Assembly: GCA_016183945.1 (NCBI GenBank)
Contig: JACPDP010000005.1
Location: 1-64,000, forward strand
DNA length: 64,000 nt
DNA from: Magnetospirillum sp.
Lineage (GTDB): Bacteria; Pseudomonadota; Alphaproteobacteria; Rhodospirillales; Magnetospirillaceae
Direction of reading: 5' to 3'
Part shown: positions 37,706 to 47,020 of the stretch, piece by piece
How the letters are laid out: each line of letters opens with the position of its first letter
Numbering within the stretch: position 1 is the stretch's first letter
Program-made: the position numbers and the translations under genes
The notes under the pieces: generated by a model
The model's database searches: none
What the model saw: only the letters and a program-made list of their open reading frames with translations
Told to the model about the DNA's origin: nothing

Positions 37706-39187
37706 CTAGCGCAACCAGGTGCCGACCGAGCCGGTATCCAGCCGCACCTCGACGATACGGTGGTTATTGGTGTCGCTGACCAGCAGGCGGAGGGCACCGT
37801 CGGCGGCGATGCCGGCGGGTTCGGACAGCGGCTGGCATACGCCGGCGCCGCACAGGTCGAGGTCGGAGACGGTTCCCTGTCGCAGGTCGACCATCCGCAG
37901 CGCCCCGTTGTAACTGTCGGCCACCACCAGCCGCTCGGCATCGAGCCAGGCCAGGCCGAGGGGATGTTGCAGCCGGGCCTCGGCCAGCGTGCCGTTGTCG
38001 TGGCCGAAGTCGAACAGCCCGGCGCCGACGATGGTTTCCACCCGCGGCGTACCGGTCAATGCCAGCCGCCGCACCGCCGAAGTTTCGCTGTCGGCGAAAT
38101 ACAGCGTGTCGCCGTCAGGGGTCAGGGCAAGGCCGCTGGGCTGGGCCAGCATGGCGTTTCCGCCGCTGCCGTCGACGATGGCCTCGCCGCTGCCGCCGGC
38201 CAGGGCGCGCACCATGCCGGTGGCCAGCTCCAGCACGCCGATCTGGTGGGCGCCGGCATTGGCGAAGAACAGTTGGCCGTTGACTGTTTCCAGATCCCAG
38301 GGCGAGGCCAGGGCGGTGCCGCCGCCGGGCTCGGCGAAACCGAGCGCGGTGCCGCGGACGCCGATACCGGCCAGGGTGGTGACCTGCCCGCTGTCTCGGT
38401 CGATGCGGCGGATGGCGTGGTTGCGGGTGTCGGCGACATAGATGGCCGCAGCGTCGCAGGCCAGGCCCTCGGGGCCGCTGAAGGTGGCACTGGCGGCGGG
38501 GCCGTCCTCGAATCCGGCGGCGCCCGCACCGTAACGGAGAAGTTCGGAGCCGTCGTCGCCCACTACCGCGATCTGGTTGTGGCCGGTATCGGCGGTGGCC
38601 CAGCCCTTGCCGCAGCCGTCCAGCGGGCAGGCCTTGATCTTGCCGGGAAAGCGCAGCCGGCCGTCACGGTTGACGCCGGTGCCGGCCTCCTGCGGCGGCG
38701 CCAGCGGCAGGGCCGCGGGGTCCATCTCGCCGCGCTGCCAGAACTGCCGCACCATGTCGCCGATGCCTTGCAGCAGCATGTCGGGATTGGGCTCGCCGGC
38801 GATCTGGCCGATGATCCAGCCATCGGGTGAGATCAGGACCAGGGTGGGCCACGCCCTGACGCAATATTCGTCCCATAACATCATGTGTGGGTCGTGTACC
38901 ACCGGATGGGTGACGCCGTAGCGCTCCACCGCGGCGGCCAGGGCGGCGAGGTCGCGCTCGTGGTCGAATTTCGGACTGTGGACGCCGATCACCGTCACGT
39001 CGTTGGGGAACGCCTCCTCGACCCGCCTCAAAGTGGGCAGCACATGAAAGCAGTTGATGCAGCAGAACGTCCAGAAATCCAGGATGACCAGACGGCCCTT
39101 GAGGTCGGACAGGCTCAACGGGCGGATGACGTTCAGCCAGTCCAGTCCGGCACGGTCGAAGTCGGGGGCGCGGGTGATGCCGAACAT
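37706..39187 (-). CDS. Thioredoxin-like / NHL-repeat protein (NHLRC2-like)
   Basis: 493 residues: an N-terminal thioredoxin-like domain with CCINC in FWTFCCINCFHVLP, then an NHL beta-propeller (repeats such as GLACDAAAIYVADTRNHAIRR, FADSETSAVRRL, VADSYNGALRMV, VSDTNNHRIVEV). There is no signal peptide, so it is cytoplasmic. The architecture equals that of NHLRC2. Function is unknown in bacteria. Confidence 0.85.
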   Translation of the reverse strand: MFGITRAPDFDRAGLDWLNVIRPLSLSDLKGRLVILDFWTFCCINCFHVLPTLRRVEEAFPNDVTVIGVHSPKFDHERDLAALAAAVERYGVTHPVVHDPHMMLWDEYCVRAWPTLVLISPDGWIIGQIAGEPNPDMLLQGIGDMVRQFWQRGEMDPAALPLAPPQEAGTGVNRDGRLRFPGKIKACPLDGCGKGWATADTGHNQIAVVGDDGSELLRYGAGAAGFEDGPAASATFSGPEGLACDAAAIYVADTRNHAIRRIDRDSGQVTTLAGIGVRGTALGFAEPGGGTALASPWDLETVNGQLFFANAGAHQIGVLELATGMVRALAGGSGEAIVDGSGGNAMLAQPSGLALTPDGDTLYFADSETSAVRRLALTGTPRVETIVGAGLFDFGHDNGTLAEARLQHPLGLAWLDAERLVVADSYNGALRMVDLRQGTVSDLDLCGAGVCQPLSEPAGIAADGALRLLVSDTNNHRIVEVRLDTGSVGTWLR

Positions 39188-39300
39188 GGTTGGACCTCGC
39201 CGAAGGTATTACCTTGTATAAGGCCCTGGGCCGGCTCAGTTGCAAGGGCGGAAAGGCCGGTCTGCGGAGACGGTGGGTGGTGCGTCGGCCAACGTCTGAT

Positions 39301-39306
39301 TATAAT
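39301..39306 (+). promoter_or_regulatory. Candidate -10 element of the universal stress protein gene
   Basis: A perfect TATAAT hexamer ends 34 bases before the start at 39341. No good -35 box is visible at the right spacing, so it may be weak or activator dependent. Confidence 0.4.
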
Positions 39307-39340
39307 GGTCCTACCATTTTCGTCGTGCCGGAGGTCTGCC

Positions 39341-40165
39341 ATGGCTTACAAGGATATCCTGGTCCAGGTGGACAACGCCCCCCAGTGCGCCGAGCGGCTG
39401 GCGTTGGCGGCCCGGCTGGCGTCTCGCAGCCAGGGCCACCTGATCGCGCTCAACGTGCGCACCTGCCCGCCGATGCCGCAGTACATCCGGGCGCAGTTCG
39501 ACAACATCGACGGCCTGCGCGAGCACTGGAACGCCGAGGCCGCCAAGGCGACCCGCACCATGGTGGACGCCGCCGCCAGTGCCGCCGGCGTGGCGGTGGA
39601 ATGGCGCGACGTCTCCGGCGAGATGGCGGCGACGGTGGCGCTGCATGCCCGTTATGCCGACATCACCGTCCTCGGCCAGGCCGAGGAGTCCGAGGCCGGC
39701 GAGCGGCCGCTGGCCGACAGCCTGATCCTCGACGTCGGCCGGCCGGTGATCGTGGTGCCCTATGCCGGGCGCTTCCGCACCATCGGCGAGCGCGTGCTGG
39801 TGGCGTGGAACGGCAGCCGCGAGGCGACCCGTGCCGTCCACGATGCCTTGCCGTTGCTGATGAGTGCCAAACTGGTGCATGTCATGGCGGTCAACCCCAG
39901 GGGCGGCATGGCCGGACACGGTGACATTCCCGGCGCCGACATCTGCCTGCACCTGTCGCGCCACGGCGTCAACGCGGTGTGCGAGCACATTCAGTCCGAG
40001 GACCTCAACGTCGGCGAGATGCTGCTGAGCCGTGCCGCCGATGAGGACGCCGACCTCATCGTCATGGGCGCCTACGGCCGCTCCCGCCTGCGTGAGTTGG
40101 TGCTGGGCGGCGCTACCCGCCACCTGCTGCGGCACATGACCGTGCCGGTGCTGATGAGTCACTGA
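39341..40165 (+). CDS. Tandem universal stress protein
   Basis: 274 residues: two UspA folds. The first begins KDILVQVD; the second has LVAWNGSREATRAVHDAL and ends with the ATP-binding loop MGAYGRSRLRELVLGG. Cytoplasmic stress or energy-state protein. ATG 39341 has ggagg upstream. It is divergent from the thioredoxin-NHL gene. Confidence 0.88.
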   Translation: MAYKDILVQVDNAPQCAERLALAARLASRSQGHLIALNVRTCPPMPQYIRAQFDNIDGLREHWNAEAAKATRTMVDAAASAAGVAVEWRDVSGEMAATVALHARYADITVLGQAEESEAGERPLADSLILDVGRPVIVVPYAGRFRTIGERVLVAWNGSREATRAVHDALPLLMSAKLVHVMAVNPRGGMAGHGDIPGADICLHLSRHGVNAVCEHIQSEDLNVGEMLLSRAADEDADLIVMGAYGRSRLRELVLGGATRHLLRHMTVPVLMSH

Positions 40166-40323
40166 GGCGCTCATACGAGGCCGGGAGCCACCCCGCCCTC
40201 CTTGTTACGGTGCGGCCCCGAGGACGTGTCGATCATGCTCCGTCTCGCCTTGTGCGGGAGCCGAGGCTGACGGCCAATTGCGGCGATGCTAGGATCGTCA
40301 TCGACAAGTCCTCGGGAGTGACC

Positions 40324-41958
40324 ATGCGCCGCCTGATCCTCGCCCTTCTGCTCCTGCCCTCGCTGGCACCGCCCGCCCATGCCAAGGACGAGTTGGCGAT
40401 CGGCGTCACCCAGTTTCCGGCAACGTTGCATCCTGCCATCGAATCCATGCTGGCCAAGAGCTACGTGCTGGCCTTCGCCCACCGGCCGATCACCGCCTAC
40501 GACGCCAAGTGGCAGTTGATCTGCATGCTGTGTGAGCGCCTGCCCACCATGGAGAACGGGCTGGCCAAGGCCGAGGGCAAGGGCGTCGCCATCACCTACA
40601 CCCTGAAGGGCGACGCCAAATGGGCCGATGGCACTCCGGTGTCGACTGCCGACGTGGTGTTCACCTGGGAGGTGGGCAAACATCCGCAGTCGGGGGTGGC
40701 CTCGGCCGAGCTGTTCCGCCGCATCCAGCGCATCGACGTCAAGGACGCGAAAACCTTCACCCTGCACCTCGACCGGCTGACCTTCGACTACAGTGCCGTC
40801 AACGACTTCCGCCTGCTGCCGGCGCATGTCGAGAAGGCGCGCTTCGTTGCCGCCCCGGCCGACTACCGCAACCGCACCGCCTACGACCAGGACAGCGCCA
40901 ATCCCGGCCTCTACAACGGCCCCTTCCGCATCGCCAGCGTGGTGCAGGGCAGCCACGTGGTGCTGGAGCCCAATGCCTACTGGCACGGGCCGAAGCCGGC
41001 CTTCCGCCGCATCGTCGTCAGGGCGGTGGAGAACACGGCGGCGCTGGAGGCCAACCTGCTGGCCGGCGGCGTCGACATGATCGCCGGCGAACTCGGCCTG
41101 CCGCTCGACCAGGCCATCGCCTTCGAGAAGCGCAACGCCGCCCGCTTCACGGTCGTGTTCAAGCCGAGTCTGGTCTACGAGCACCTGGACGTCAACCTGT
41201 CCAACCCGGCGCTGGCCGACCGCGGCATCCGCCAGGCGCTGATGCATGCCCTCGACCGCGAGGCGCTCTCGAAGCAACTGTTCGACGGCCGCCAAGCGGT
41301 AGCGCATTCGCTGGTGCCGCCCTTGGACTGGGTGTTCGCCGACGACGTGCCGAAATATCCCTACGAGCCGGCCAGGGCGGCGGCGCTGCTGGAGGCTGCC
41401 GGCTGGAAGGCCGGCCCGGGCGGCATGCGCCGCAACGACAGGGGCGAGCCGCTGGCCGTTGAACTGGGCACCACCGCCGGCAACCGCTCGCGCGAGCTGG
41501 TGGCGCAGGTATTGCAGGCGCAGTGGCGCAAGGTCGGCATCGAGGTCCGCCTCAAGTCCGAGCCGCCGCGGGTGTTCTTCGGCGACACGGTGACCCGGCG
41601 GAAGTTCCCCCACCTGGCCATGTTCGCCTGGTACTCGGCGCCCGAGAACGTGCCGCGCTCGACCCTGCACTCGGGCATGATCCCCAAGGCGGAGAACAAT
41701 TGGTCGGGCCAGAACTACACCGGCTACGCCAACCCGAAGATGGATGCCCTGATCGACGCCATCGAGGTCGAGTTGGACCGGCCCCGGCGCAAGGCGCTGT
41801 GGCGCGAACTGCAACACCTCTACGCCACCGACCTGCCGGCCCTGCCGCTGTATTTCCGCGCCGACGCCTTCATCCTGCCCAAGGGCTTGAAGGGCCTGGA
41901 GCCCACCGGCCATCAGGATCCCTCGCCGCTGTGGGTGGAGACGTGGCGATGGGAGTGA
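40324..41958 (+). CDS. ABC transporter substrate-binding protein, peptide/nickel type (family 5)
   Basis: 544 residues with a signal peptide (MRRLILALLLLPSLAPPAHA). SBP family 5 features: YTLKGDAKWADGTPVSTADVVFTW, PNAYWHGPKPAF and NLSNPALADRGIRQALMHALDREALSK. It captures oligopeptides or a similar ligand in the periplasm for the permeases at 42128 and 43087. No ATPase gene lies in this cluster. Confidence 0.9.
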   Translation: MRRLILALLLLPSLAPPAHAKDELAIGVTQFPATLHPAIESMLAKSYVLAFAHRPITAYDAKWQLICMLCERLPTMENGLAKAEGKGVAITYTLKGDAKWADGTPVSTADVVFTWEVGKHPQSGVASAELFRRIQRIDVKDAKTFTLHLDRLTFDYSAVNDFRLLPAHVEKARFVAAPADYRNRTAYDQDSANPGLYNGPFRIASVVQGSHVVLEPNAYWHGPKPAFRRIVVRAVENTAALEANLLAGGVDMIAGELGLPLDQAIAFEKRNAARFTVVFKPSLVYEHLDVNLSNPALADRGIRQALMHALDREALSKQLFDGRQAVAHSLVPPLDWVFADDVPKYPYEPARAAALLEAAGWKAGPGGMRRNDRGEPLAVELGTTAGNRSRELVAQVLQAQWRKVGIEVRLKSEPPRVFFGDTVTRRKFPHLAMFAWYSAPENVPRSTLHSGMIPKAENNWSGQNYTGYANPKMDALIDAIEVELDRPRRKALWRELQHLYATDLPALPLYFRADAFILPKGLKGLEPTGHQDPSPLWVETWRWE

Positions 41959-41962
41959 CCTC

Positions 41963-42112
41963 CGACCGCAAGCCCCCTCCCCTGGCGAAGCCGGGGGAGG
42001 GTTGGGGTGGGGGCCCAAGCGTAGCGCGGGAGTGGTGCCACGTGGAAGCACTCCCGCCTCGCTACGCTCGTTGGGCCCCCACCCTACCCTCCCCCGGCTT
42101 CGCCAGGGGAGG
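41963..42112. repeat. Long palindromic element, family B copy 1
   Basis: An imperfect inverted repeat of about 150 bases inside the ABC transporter operon. Outer arms ccctcccctggcgaagccgg and ccggcttcgccaggggaggg; inner arms tgggggcccaagcg and cgttgggccccca; core gcgggagtg/cactcccgc. The same structure occurs at 45590-45731, and a partial form at 3800-3886. It is MITE- or REP-like, carries no coding sequence and would form a large stem in the mRNA between binding protein and permease. Confidence 0.8.
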
Positions 42113-42127
42113 GAATGGCGCCGCCCA

Positions 42128-43090
42128 ATGACCCGGCATCTGCTCTCCCGCGGCCTGCAATCCCTGGCGGTGCTGCTGGCGATGTCGTTCGTGGTCTATG
42201 GCCTGATGGGGCTGATGCCGGGCGATCCCATCGACCTGATGATCGCCGGCGATCCCCACCTCACCGCCGCCGACGCGGCGCGGCTCAAGGCGCTGTACGG
42301 CCTCGACAAGCCGTGGACGGAACGCTACCTGCTGTGGCTGGCGCAAGTGGCGCAGGGCGAACTGGGCTATTCGCGGCTCTATGCCCGGCCGGTGGCCGCT
42401 GCCATGGCTCCGGCGCTGGCCAACACCGCCCTGCTGATGGTGTGCAGTCTGGCGCTGTCGCTGGCGGTGGCGCTGCCGCTGGGCATCCTCGCCGCGCTGA
42501 AGCCGCGCTCGGCCTTCGACCACGCCATCAACCTGCTGGCCTTCGCCTCGGTGTCGGTGCCGGTGTTCTGGCTCGGTCTGATGCTGATCGTTGTCTTCTC
42601 CGTCACCCTCGGCTGGCTGCCGGCCGGCGGCCTGTCGACCATCACCGGTGCGAGCGGCGGCGACCTCGCCGACCGGCTGCGCCATCTGGTGCTGCCTGTC
42701 GCCACCCTGGGCCTGGCCGGCATCGGCCAGTACGCCCGCCACATGCGTGCCGCCATGCTGGCCGAGTGGCGCCACGATTACATCCGCACGGCGCGGGCCA
42801 AGGGCTGCGGCCCGGCCCGGGTGGTGCTGCGCCACGCGCTGCGCAACGCCATGCTGCCGGTGACCACCATCATAGCCCTCGAATTGGGCGGCCTGTTCTC
42901 GGGGGCGCTGATCACCGAGACGGTGTTCGCCTGGCCGGGAATGGGACGGTTGATCTACGAGGCGGTGATGGGCAACGACTTCAATCTGGCGCTGACCGGC
43001 CTGCTGCTGGCCACCGCCATGACCCTGGCCGGCTCCATCCTCGCCGACCTGGCCTATGGCTGGCTCGATCCTCGGGTGAGCTTCCGATGA
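42128..43090 (+). CDS. ABC transporter permease, DppB/OppB type
   Basis: 320 residues, six membrane helices; N-terminal LLSRGLQSLAVLLAMSFVVYGLM and GDPIDLMIAG, and the EAA loop EWRHDYIRTARAKGCGPARVVLRHALRNA. It forms the pore with the permease at 43087. The start is directly after the family B palindrome. The next gene overlaps by ATGA. Confidence 0.9.
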   Translation: MTRHLLSRGLQSLAVLLAMSFVVYGLMGLMPGDPIDLMIAGDPHLTAADAARLKALYGLDKPWTERYLLWLAQVAQGELGYSRLYARPVAAAMAPALANTALLMVCSLALSLAVALPLGILAALKPRSAFDHAINLLAFASVSVPVFWLGLMLIVVFSVTLGWLPAGGLSTITGASGGDLADRLRHLVLPVATLGLAGIGQYARHMRAAMLAEWRHDYIRTARAKGCGPARVVLRHALRNAMLPVTTIIALELGGLFSGALITETVFAWPGMGRLIYEAVMGNDFNLALTGLLLATAMTLAGSILADLAYGWLDPRVSFR

Positions 43091-43926
43091 AGGCGGAAGC
43101 CGTCGCCGCCGCGGTGGTGCTGGCCGCCCTTGCCATGTTGGCGCTGCTGGCGCCCTGGCTGCTGCCCGACCCCGAGGCGCTCGACCTGCTCGCCCGCTTC
43201 GCGCCGCCCTCGCCCGAGCACCCCCTGGGCACCGACGAATTGGGCCGCGACCTGCTGGCCCGGCTGGCCCATGGCGGCCGGGTGTCGCTGGCGGTGGCGG
43301 CGGCCACCGCCGTGCTGGCAGCCCTGATCGGCACCGTGGTGGGGCTGCTGGCCGGCTATCTCGGGGGAGCCGCCGACGCGGGGCTGATGCGGCTGACCGA
43401 CGGGGTGATGGCGCTGCCGCTGCTGCCGCTGCTGATCGTGCTGGCCGCCGTCGACCCGGCCAAGCTGGGGCTGTCGCCCGAGGTGATGGGCTCGGAGGCC
43501 TTCGCCGTCGGCCGGCTGGTGGCGATCATCGGCCTGGTGGGCTGGACCACGGTGGCCCGCCTGGTGCGCGCCTCGGCCTTGAGCGTCCGCACCCGCGACT
43601 ATGTCCGCGCCGCCGAGGCGCTGGGCGCCGGCCCGGGCCGCATCATGCTGCGCCACGTGCTGCCCAACGTCGCCTCGCCGATCGTGGTGGCGGCCACCTT
43701 GTCGGTGGGCAACATCATCCTGGTCGAGAGCGCCTTGTCCTTCCTGGGCTTGGGCATCCGCCCGCCGCTGGCCTCGTGGGGCAACATGCTGACCGGCGCC
43801 ATGGATGTGGTCTGGAGCGCTCCCGCCCTGGCGGTGTGGCCGGGCGCCGCCATCCTGCTCACCGTCCTGGCCTTCAACCTGCTGGGCGACGGGCTGCAGG
43901 CCATGCTGGAGCCGGGGCGGCGTTAA
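43087..43926 (+). CDS. ABC transporter permease, DppC/OppC type
   Basis: 279 residues, DppC-like: LGTDELGRDLLARLAHGGRVSL near the N-terminus and the EAA loop RTRDYVRAAEALGAGPGRIMLRHVLPN. It pairs with the DppB-type permease. ATPases are not encoded directly after it, so they must be shared from elsewhere. Confidence 0.9.
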   Translation: MKAEAVAAAVVLAALAMLALLAPWLLPDPEALDLLARFAPPSPEHPLGTDELGRDLLARLAHGGRVSLAVAAATAVLAALIGTVVGLLAGYLGGAADAGLMRLTDGVMALPLLPLLIVLAAVDPAKLGLSPEVMGSEAFAVGRLVAIIGLVGWTTVARLVRASALSVRTRDYVRAAEALGAGPGRIMLRHVLPNVASPIVVAATLSVGNIILVESALSFLGLGIRPPLASWGNMLTGAMDVVWSAPALAVWPGAAILLTVLAFNLLGDGLQAMLEPGRR

Positions 43927-44026
43927 TCCCCGAGCGCCGTTAATCATCGTCACCGTCCGTCACTGGACTCTCTCCCACCCCTGGGCGAGACTGATGAGAG
44001 AAATACTCTGCGGGGAGGGAGTCCCT

Positions 44027-44815
44027 ATGCCCAAGACCATAAAAATCTTCATCGGGGTGGCGGTGGCGTCGGTCGCCGTCTTCGGCATCGCCGTGGCGCT
44101 GCTGATGTCCAACCTGGATGGCATCGTCAAGACCGCCATCGAAACGTTCGGCTCGCAGGTGGCCGGCGTGCCGGTGCGGGTCTCCGCGGTCAAGATATCG
44201 CTGTCCGAGGGGCGCGGCACCATCAAGGGCCTCACCGTGGCCAACCCGGCGGGCTTCAAGACGCCAACCGCCTTCAGCCTGGGCGAGATCACCCTGGCCA
44301 TCGACACCGGCTCGGTGACCAAGGACCCGGTGGTGATCAAGGAAATCACCGTCGCCGCCCCGGAGGTCACCTATGAGGTCGGCGCCGGCGGCAGCAATGT
44401 CGATGCCATCAAGAAGAACGTCGCGGCCGCCACCGGCGGCGGCAAGCCCGCCAAGGAGCCGGCGAAAGAGTCCGGCGACACCAAGAAGCTGATCATCGAC
44501 CTGGTGCAGATGAAGGCCGGCAAGGTCAACCTGGCCGTGCAGACCCCCATTCCCACCGGCGCCATGTCGAGCCCCCTGCCCGACATCAAGCTGACCGGCA
44601 TCGGCCGCAAGAGCAATGGCGCCAGCGGTGCCGAAGTCGCCGCTCAGGTCATGGACGCCCTCACTAAGGCCTCGCTGGAGGCAGGCTCCAAAATGATGGG
44701 CAACGTCAAGGATATGGCGCAAAAGGCGGTCGAGGGCGGTGCCCAGAAGGCCATGGAGAAAGTCGGAGCACCAGCGGGCGCCGCCGACGCGGTCAAGGGG
44801 CTGCTGGGGAGGTAA
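44027..44815 (+). CDS. AsmA-like membrane-anchored protein
   Basis: 262 residues: one N-terminal membrane helix (about 6-27), then an AsmA/DUF748-like periplasmic segment (VPVRVSAVKISLSEGRGTIKGLTVANPAGF, with LGEITLAIDTGSV). A low-complexity Lys/Ala/Gly linker follows and an amphipathic C-terminal helix. Possible role in envelope lipid homeostasis; uncertain. ATG 44027 has ggggaggga upstream. Confidence 0.7.
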   Translation: MPKTIKIFIGVAVASVAVFGIAVALLMSNLDGIVKTAIETFGSQVAGVPVRVSAVKISLSEGRGTIKGLTVANPAGFKTPTAFSLGEITLAIDTGSVTKDPVVIKEITVAAPEVTYEVGAGGSNVDAIKKNVAAATGGGKPAKEPAKESGDTKKLIIDLVQMKAGKVNLAVQTPIPTGAMSSPLPDIKLTGIGRKSNGASGAEVAAQVMDALTKASLEAGSKMMGNVKDMAQKAVEGGAQKAMEKVGAPAGAADAVKGLLGR

Positions 44816-44880
44816 GAGACGGGGATCATCCTTCGTGACGAGGAGGCCGGATGGCGGCTGTCTCGAAGGGTGATTCGCAC

Positions 44881-45435
44881 CTATCCCCGCCCGCCCAATT
44901 CCGCCGCGGCCGCCTTGCTTTCCTTCTCCAGCACCTCGATGCGCACCCGGGTGGTGCCCTGGTCGTGAAATTTCAGCAGCTTGGCCGCCTTCTTCGAGAC
45001 GTCCAGCACCCGGCCAGGCACGAACGGCCCGCGGTCGTTGACCCGGAGCAGCAGGGTGCGCCCATTCTCCAGGTTGGTCACCCGCACGATGGAGGGCAGC
45101 GGCAGCGTCTGGTGCGCGGCGGTGAGCTCGTCCTGGTCGAACAGCTCGCCATTGGCGGTGAGCTTGCCGTGGAAGGTCTTGCCGTACCACGATGCCCGGC
45201 CCTCGACTTCGTACTCGTAGTCGACCCGCGGATAGTACCAGCGTCCGCCGATGCGGTAGGGGTTGCCGACGCGGTAGACCGGCTTGGCTTGTGGCGGCTG
45301 GCCGGGGCGGTTCCGCTCCACATGGGGGAACGAGGCCATCTCGGGCTCGGGTGGCGGGGCGGGGGGCTCCGGAGCGGCGACGCAGCCCGTCACCGCCAGC
45401 GCCATCAGCAGCGCGATCCCCCGATTCCCGGCCAT
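44881..45435 (-). CDS. rlpA: RlpA-like lytic transglycosylase, lipoprotein
   Basis: 184 residues. Lipobox AVTGC near residue 18 gives a lipoprotein; a Pro-rich linker follows, then the RlpA double-psi beta-barrel: GRASWYGKTFHGKLTANGE, AAHQTLPLPSIVRVTNL and VNDRGPFV. The catalytic Asp of the DRGPF motif is present. No SPOR domain follows, unlike longer RlpA proteins. The ribosome binding site lies in a small hairpin (ggcacctcc/aggaggatgcc). Confidence 0.87.
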   Translation of the reverse strand: MAGNRGIALLMALAVTGCVAAPEPPAPPPEPEMASFPHVERNRPGQPPQAKPVYRVGNPYRIGGRWYYPRVDYEYEVEGRASWYGKTFHGKLTANGELFDQDELTAAHQTLPLPSIVRVTNLENGRTLLLRVNDRGPFVPGRVLDVSKKAAKLLKFHDQGTTRVRIEVLEKESKAAAAELGGRG

Positions 45436-45589
45436 GGCATCCTCCTCGATGGAGGTGCCAGCTTAGGACCGGGGCGGGGAACAATTTCAACGGCGGCGAC
45501 GCGGTGCCCGCGAAATGACACAGACACCCCCTCTCCCGCGACGAGGGGGGCGCCCCATAGGCGCTAGAATAGGCGCACCACGGCGCCGG

Positions 45590-45731
45590 GCCTCCCCTGG
45601 CAAAGCCGGGGGAGGGAAGGTGGGGGCCCAAGCGAAGCGCGGGAGTGTATCCGTGCGGCACCACTCCCGCCTCGCCTTCGGCTCGTTGGGCCCCCACCCT
45701 GCCCTCCCCCGGCTTTGCCAGGGGAGGAGTT
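45590..45731. repeat. Long palindromic element, family B copy 2
   Basis: About 140 bases with outer arms cctcccctggcaaagccggg and cccggctttgccaggggagg, inner arms gtgggggcccaagcg and cgttgggcccccac, core gcgggagtg/cactcccgc. It fills most of the 319-base gap between rlpA and the next gene (45436-45754); the rest of the gap shows nothing recognisable. Paired substitutions relative to copy 1 (caaag/ctttg for cgaag/cttcg) keep the stem. Confidence 0.82.
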
Positions 45732-45754
45732 AACCTGGCGCCTATGGGGGGGCC

Positions 45755-46447
45755 TCAACCTGCCTCCACCGCGAAGCAGTGCAGGATGTCCTCGAAGCCG
45801 CCATCGATGTTCTCGGGGGCGATCTGGGCGAAGGAGTCGAGGATGATGACGGCATTGAGGGCGGCATCGCGGGTGACGGCATTGCGCAGCCGCTCGGCCA
45901 GCGCCGCGTTGACGATGGACAGTTCGGCGTAATTTTCCTTGAACTCATCCAAGCTGAAGTCGGGGGCATGCCCCGACAGCTTGGCCGTGATGAACAGCCC
46001 CAGCAGGTGGGCCCCCAGCGAGCGGAACACCGTTTCGCGCTCGTCGGAAAACGGCAGGTGGAAGCGGGACATCGGCCGCAGGAACCGGGTGCGCGGACAC
46101 CCTGAGGTGGCGCAGACCAGCCCCACCAGCGAGGCCGCCGCCGCCTGGATGGTGGTCTTCGAGACAACGATGCGATTGGGTGTCTCGACTTCGACCACCG
46201 CTTTTTCGTAGGACGGCTTGGCCTCGAACGACGGCAGGAACATGGCCAGGCCCACCGCCGCCGGGCAATGGGTGGTCTCGTCGGGCAAGGGGCAGTTGGA
46301 GCAGCGCTCGTAGGCCAGTTTGGTCCAATTCGGCTTCGGCGAGGAGGCAGGCACCAGCAACTGGAAGGTGGCGTCGTCGAATTTGAGATCGACGACGATC
46401 CGCTCGGCCTCGGTGGTAAAGAAACGGTAGACGATGCTCTGTGGCAT
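45755..46447 (-). CDS. Conserved cysteine-motif protein of unknown function
   Basis: 230 residues, no signal peptide or membrane helix. A cluster CSNCPLPDETTHCPAA (about residues 49-64) and two more Cys (CATSGCP) could hold zinc or a cluster. The C-terminal half is mainly helical. I recognise no family. The start at 46447 gives the natural N-terminus MPQSIVYRFFTTEAER. Confidence 0.7.
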   Translation of the reverse strand: MPQSIVYRFFTTEAERIVVDLKFDDATFQLLVPASSPKPNWTKLAYERCSNCPLPDETTHCPAAVGLAMFLPSFEAKPSYEKAVVEVETPNRIVVSKTTIQAAAASLVGLVCATSGCPRTRFLRPMSRFHLPFSDERETVFRSLGAHLLGLFITAKLSGHAPDFSLDEFKENYAELSIVNAALAERLRNAVTRDAALNAVIILDSFAQIAPENIDGGFEDILHCFAVEAG

Positions 46448-46595
46448 GGTGCCCCCGGGGGAATTGGTCCGTGGCCACCAGTGAAGCGCCCCCGGAGGTG
46501 TGCGGTCAATGGCCGGCTGAGGTTTTGAGGGCCTTTCTCGCCATCGCCCACTTAATCTATATTGCGTGCTGACGCCATTGGTGTGGGGGACCGGC

Positions 46596-47006
46596 ATGTT
46601 CTTGCGGCATTTCGACGACGAGCAGCGCAGGCAGCTGCTGATCCTGGCCTTCGAGATGATGGTGGCCGACGGCGTGGTCCGGAACTCGGAGAGGGATGTC
46701 CTGGAAGCGCTGAAACAGGAGCTCCACGTCTTCCAGATCGATCGCGAGGAGGCCCTGATGGGGGTGCGGCTGGACGTGTTCACAGACCACCGCAGCCGTA
46801 TCGCCGCCATGCTGAAGCTGATCTCCATCGCCTTGGTCGACCAGGAATACCACGAGAGGGAATTGAAGGTGATGGTCCGCTGCGGCCGCGAGTTCGGCCT
46901 TTCCATTCCGGAGATGAAGGCCATCACCGAGTGGGGCCGCAAGCACTACCAACTGGTCAAGGAAGCCGAGGAAATGATCTCCGCCGCGTCGCCGTCGTCT
47001 CCCTGA
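46596..47006 (+). CDS. TerB-like protein
   Basis: 136 residues, all helical, with the TerB/DjlA-type pattern LLILAFEMMVADGVVRNSE and DQEYHERELKVMVRCGREFG. Members bind metal and are often stress related. A GTG at 46566 would add ten residues; ATG 46596 has gtgggg upstream. Single gene facing the DUF3422 gene. Confidence 0.78.
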   Translation: MFLRHFDDEQRRQLLILAFEMMVADGVVRNSERDVLEALKQELHVFQIDREEALMGVRLDVFTDHRSRIAAMLKLISIALVDQEYHERELKVMVRCGREFGLSIPEMKAITEWGRKHYQLVKEAEEMISAASPSSP

Positions 47007-47020
47007 GGTGGGACGGGCCT

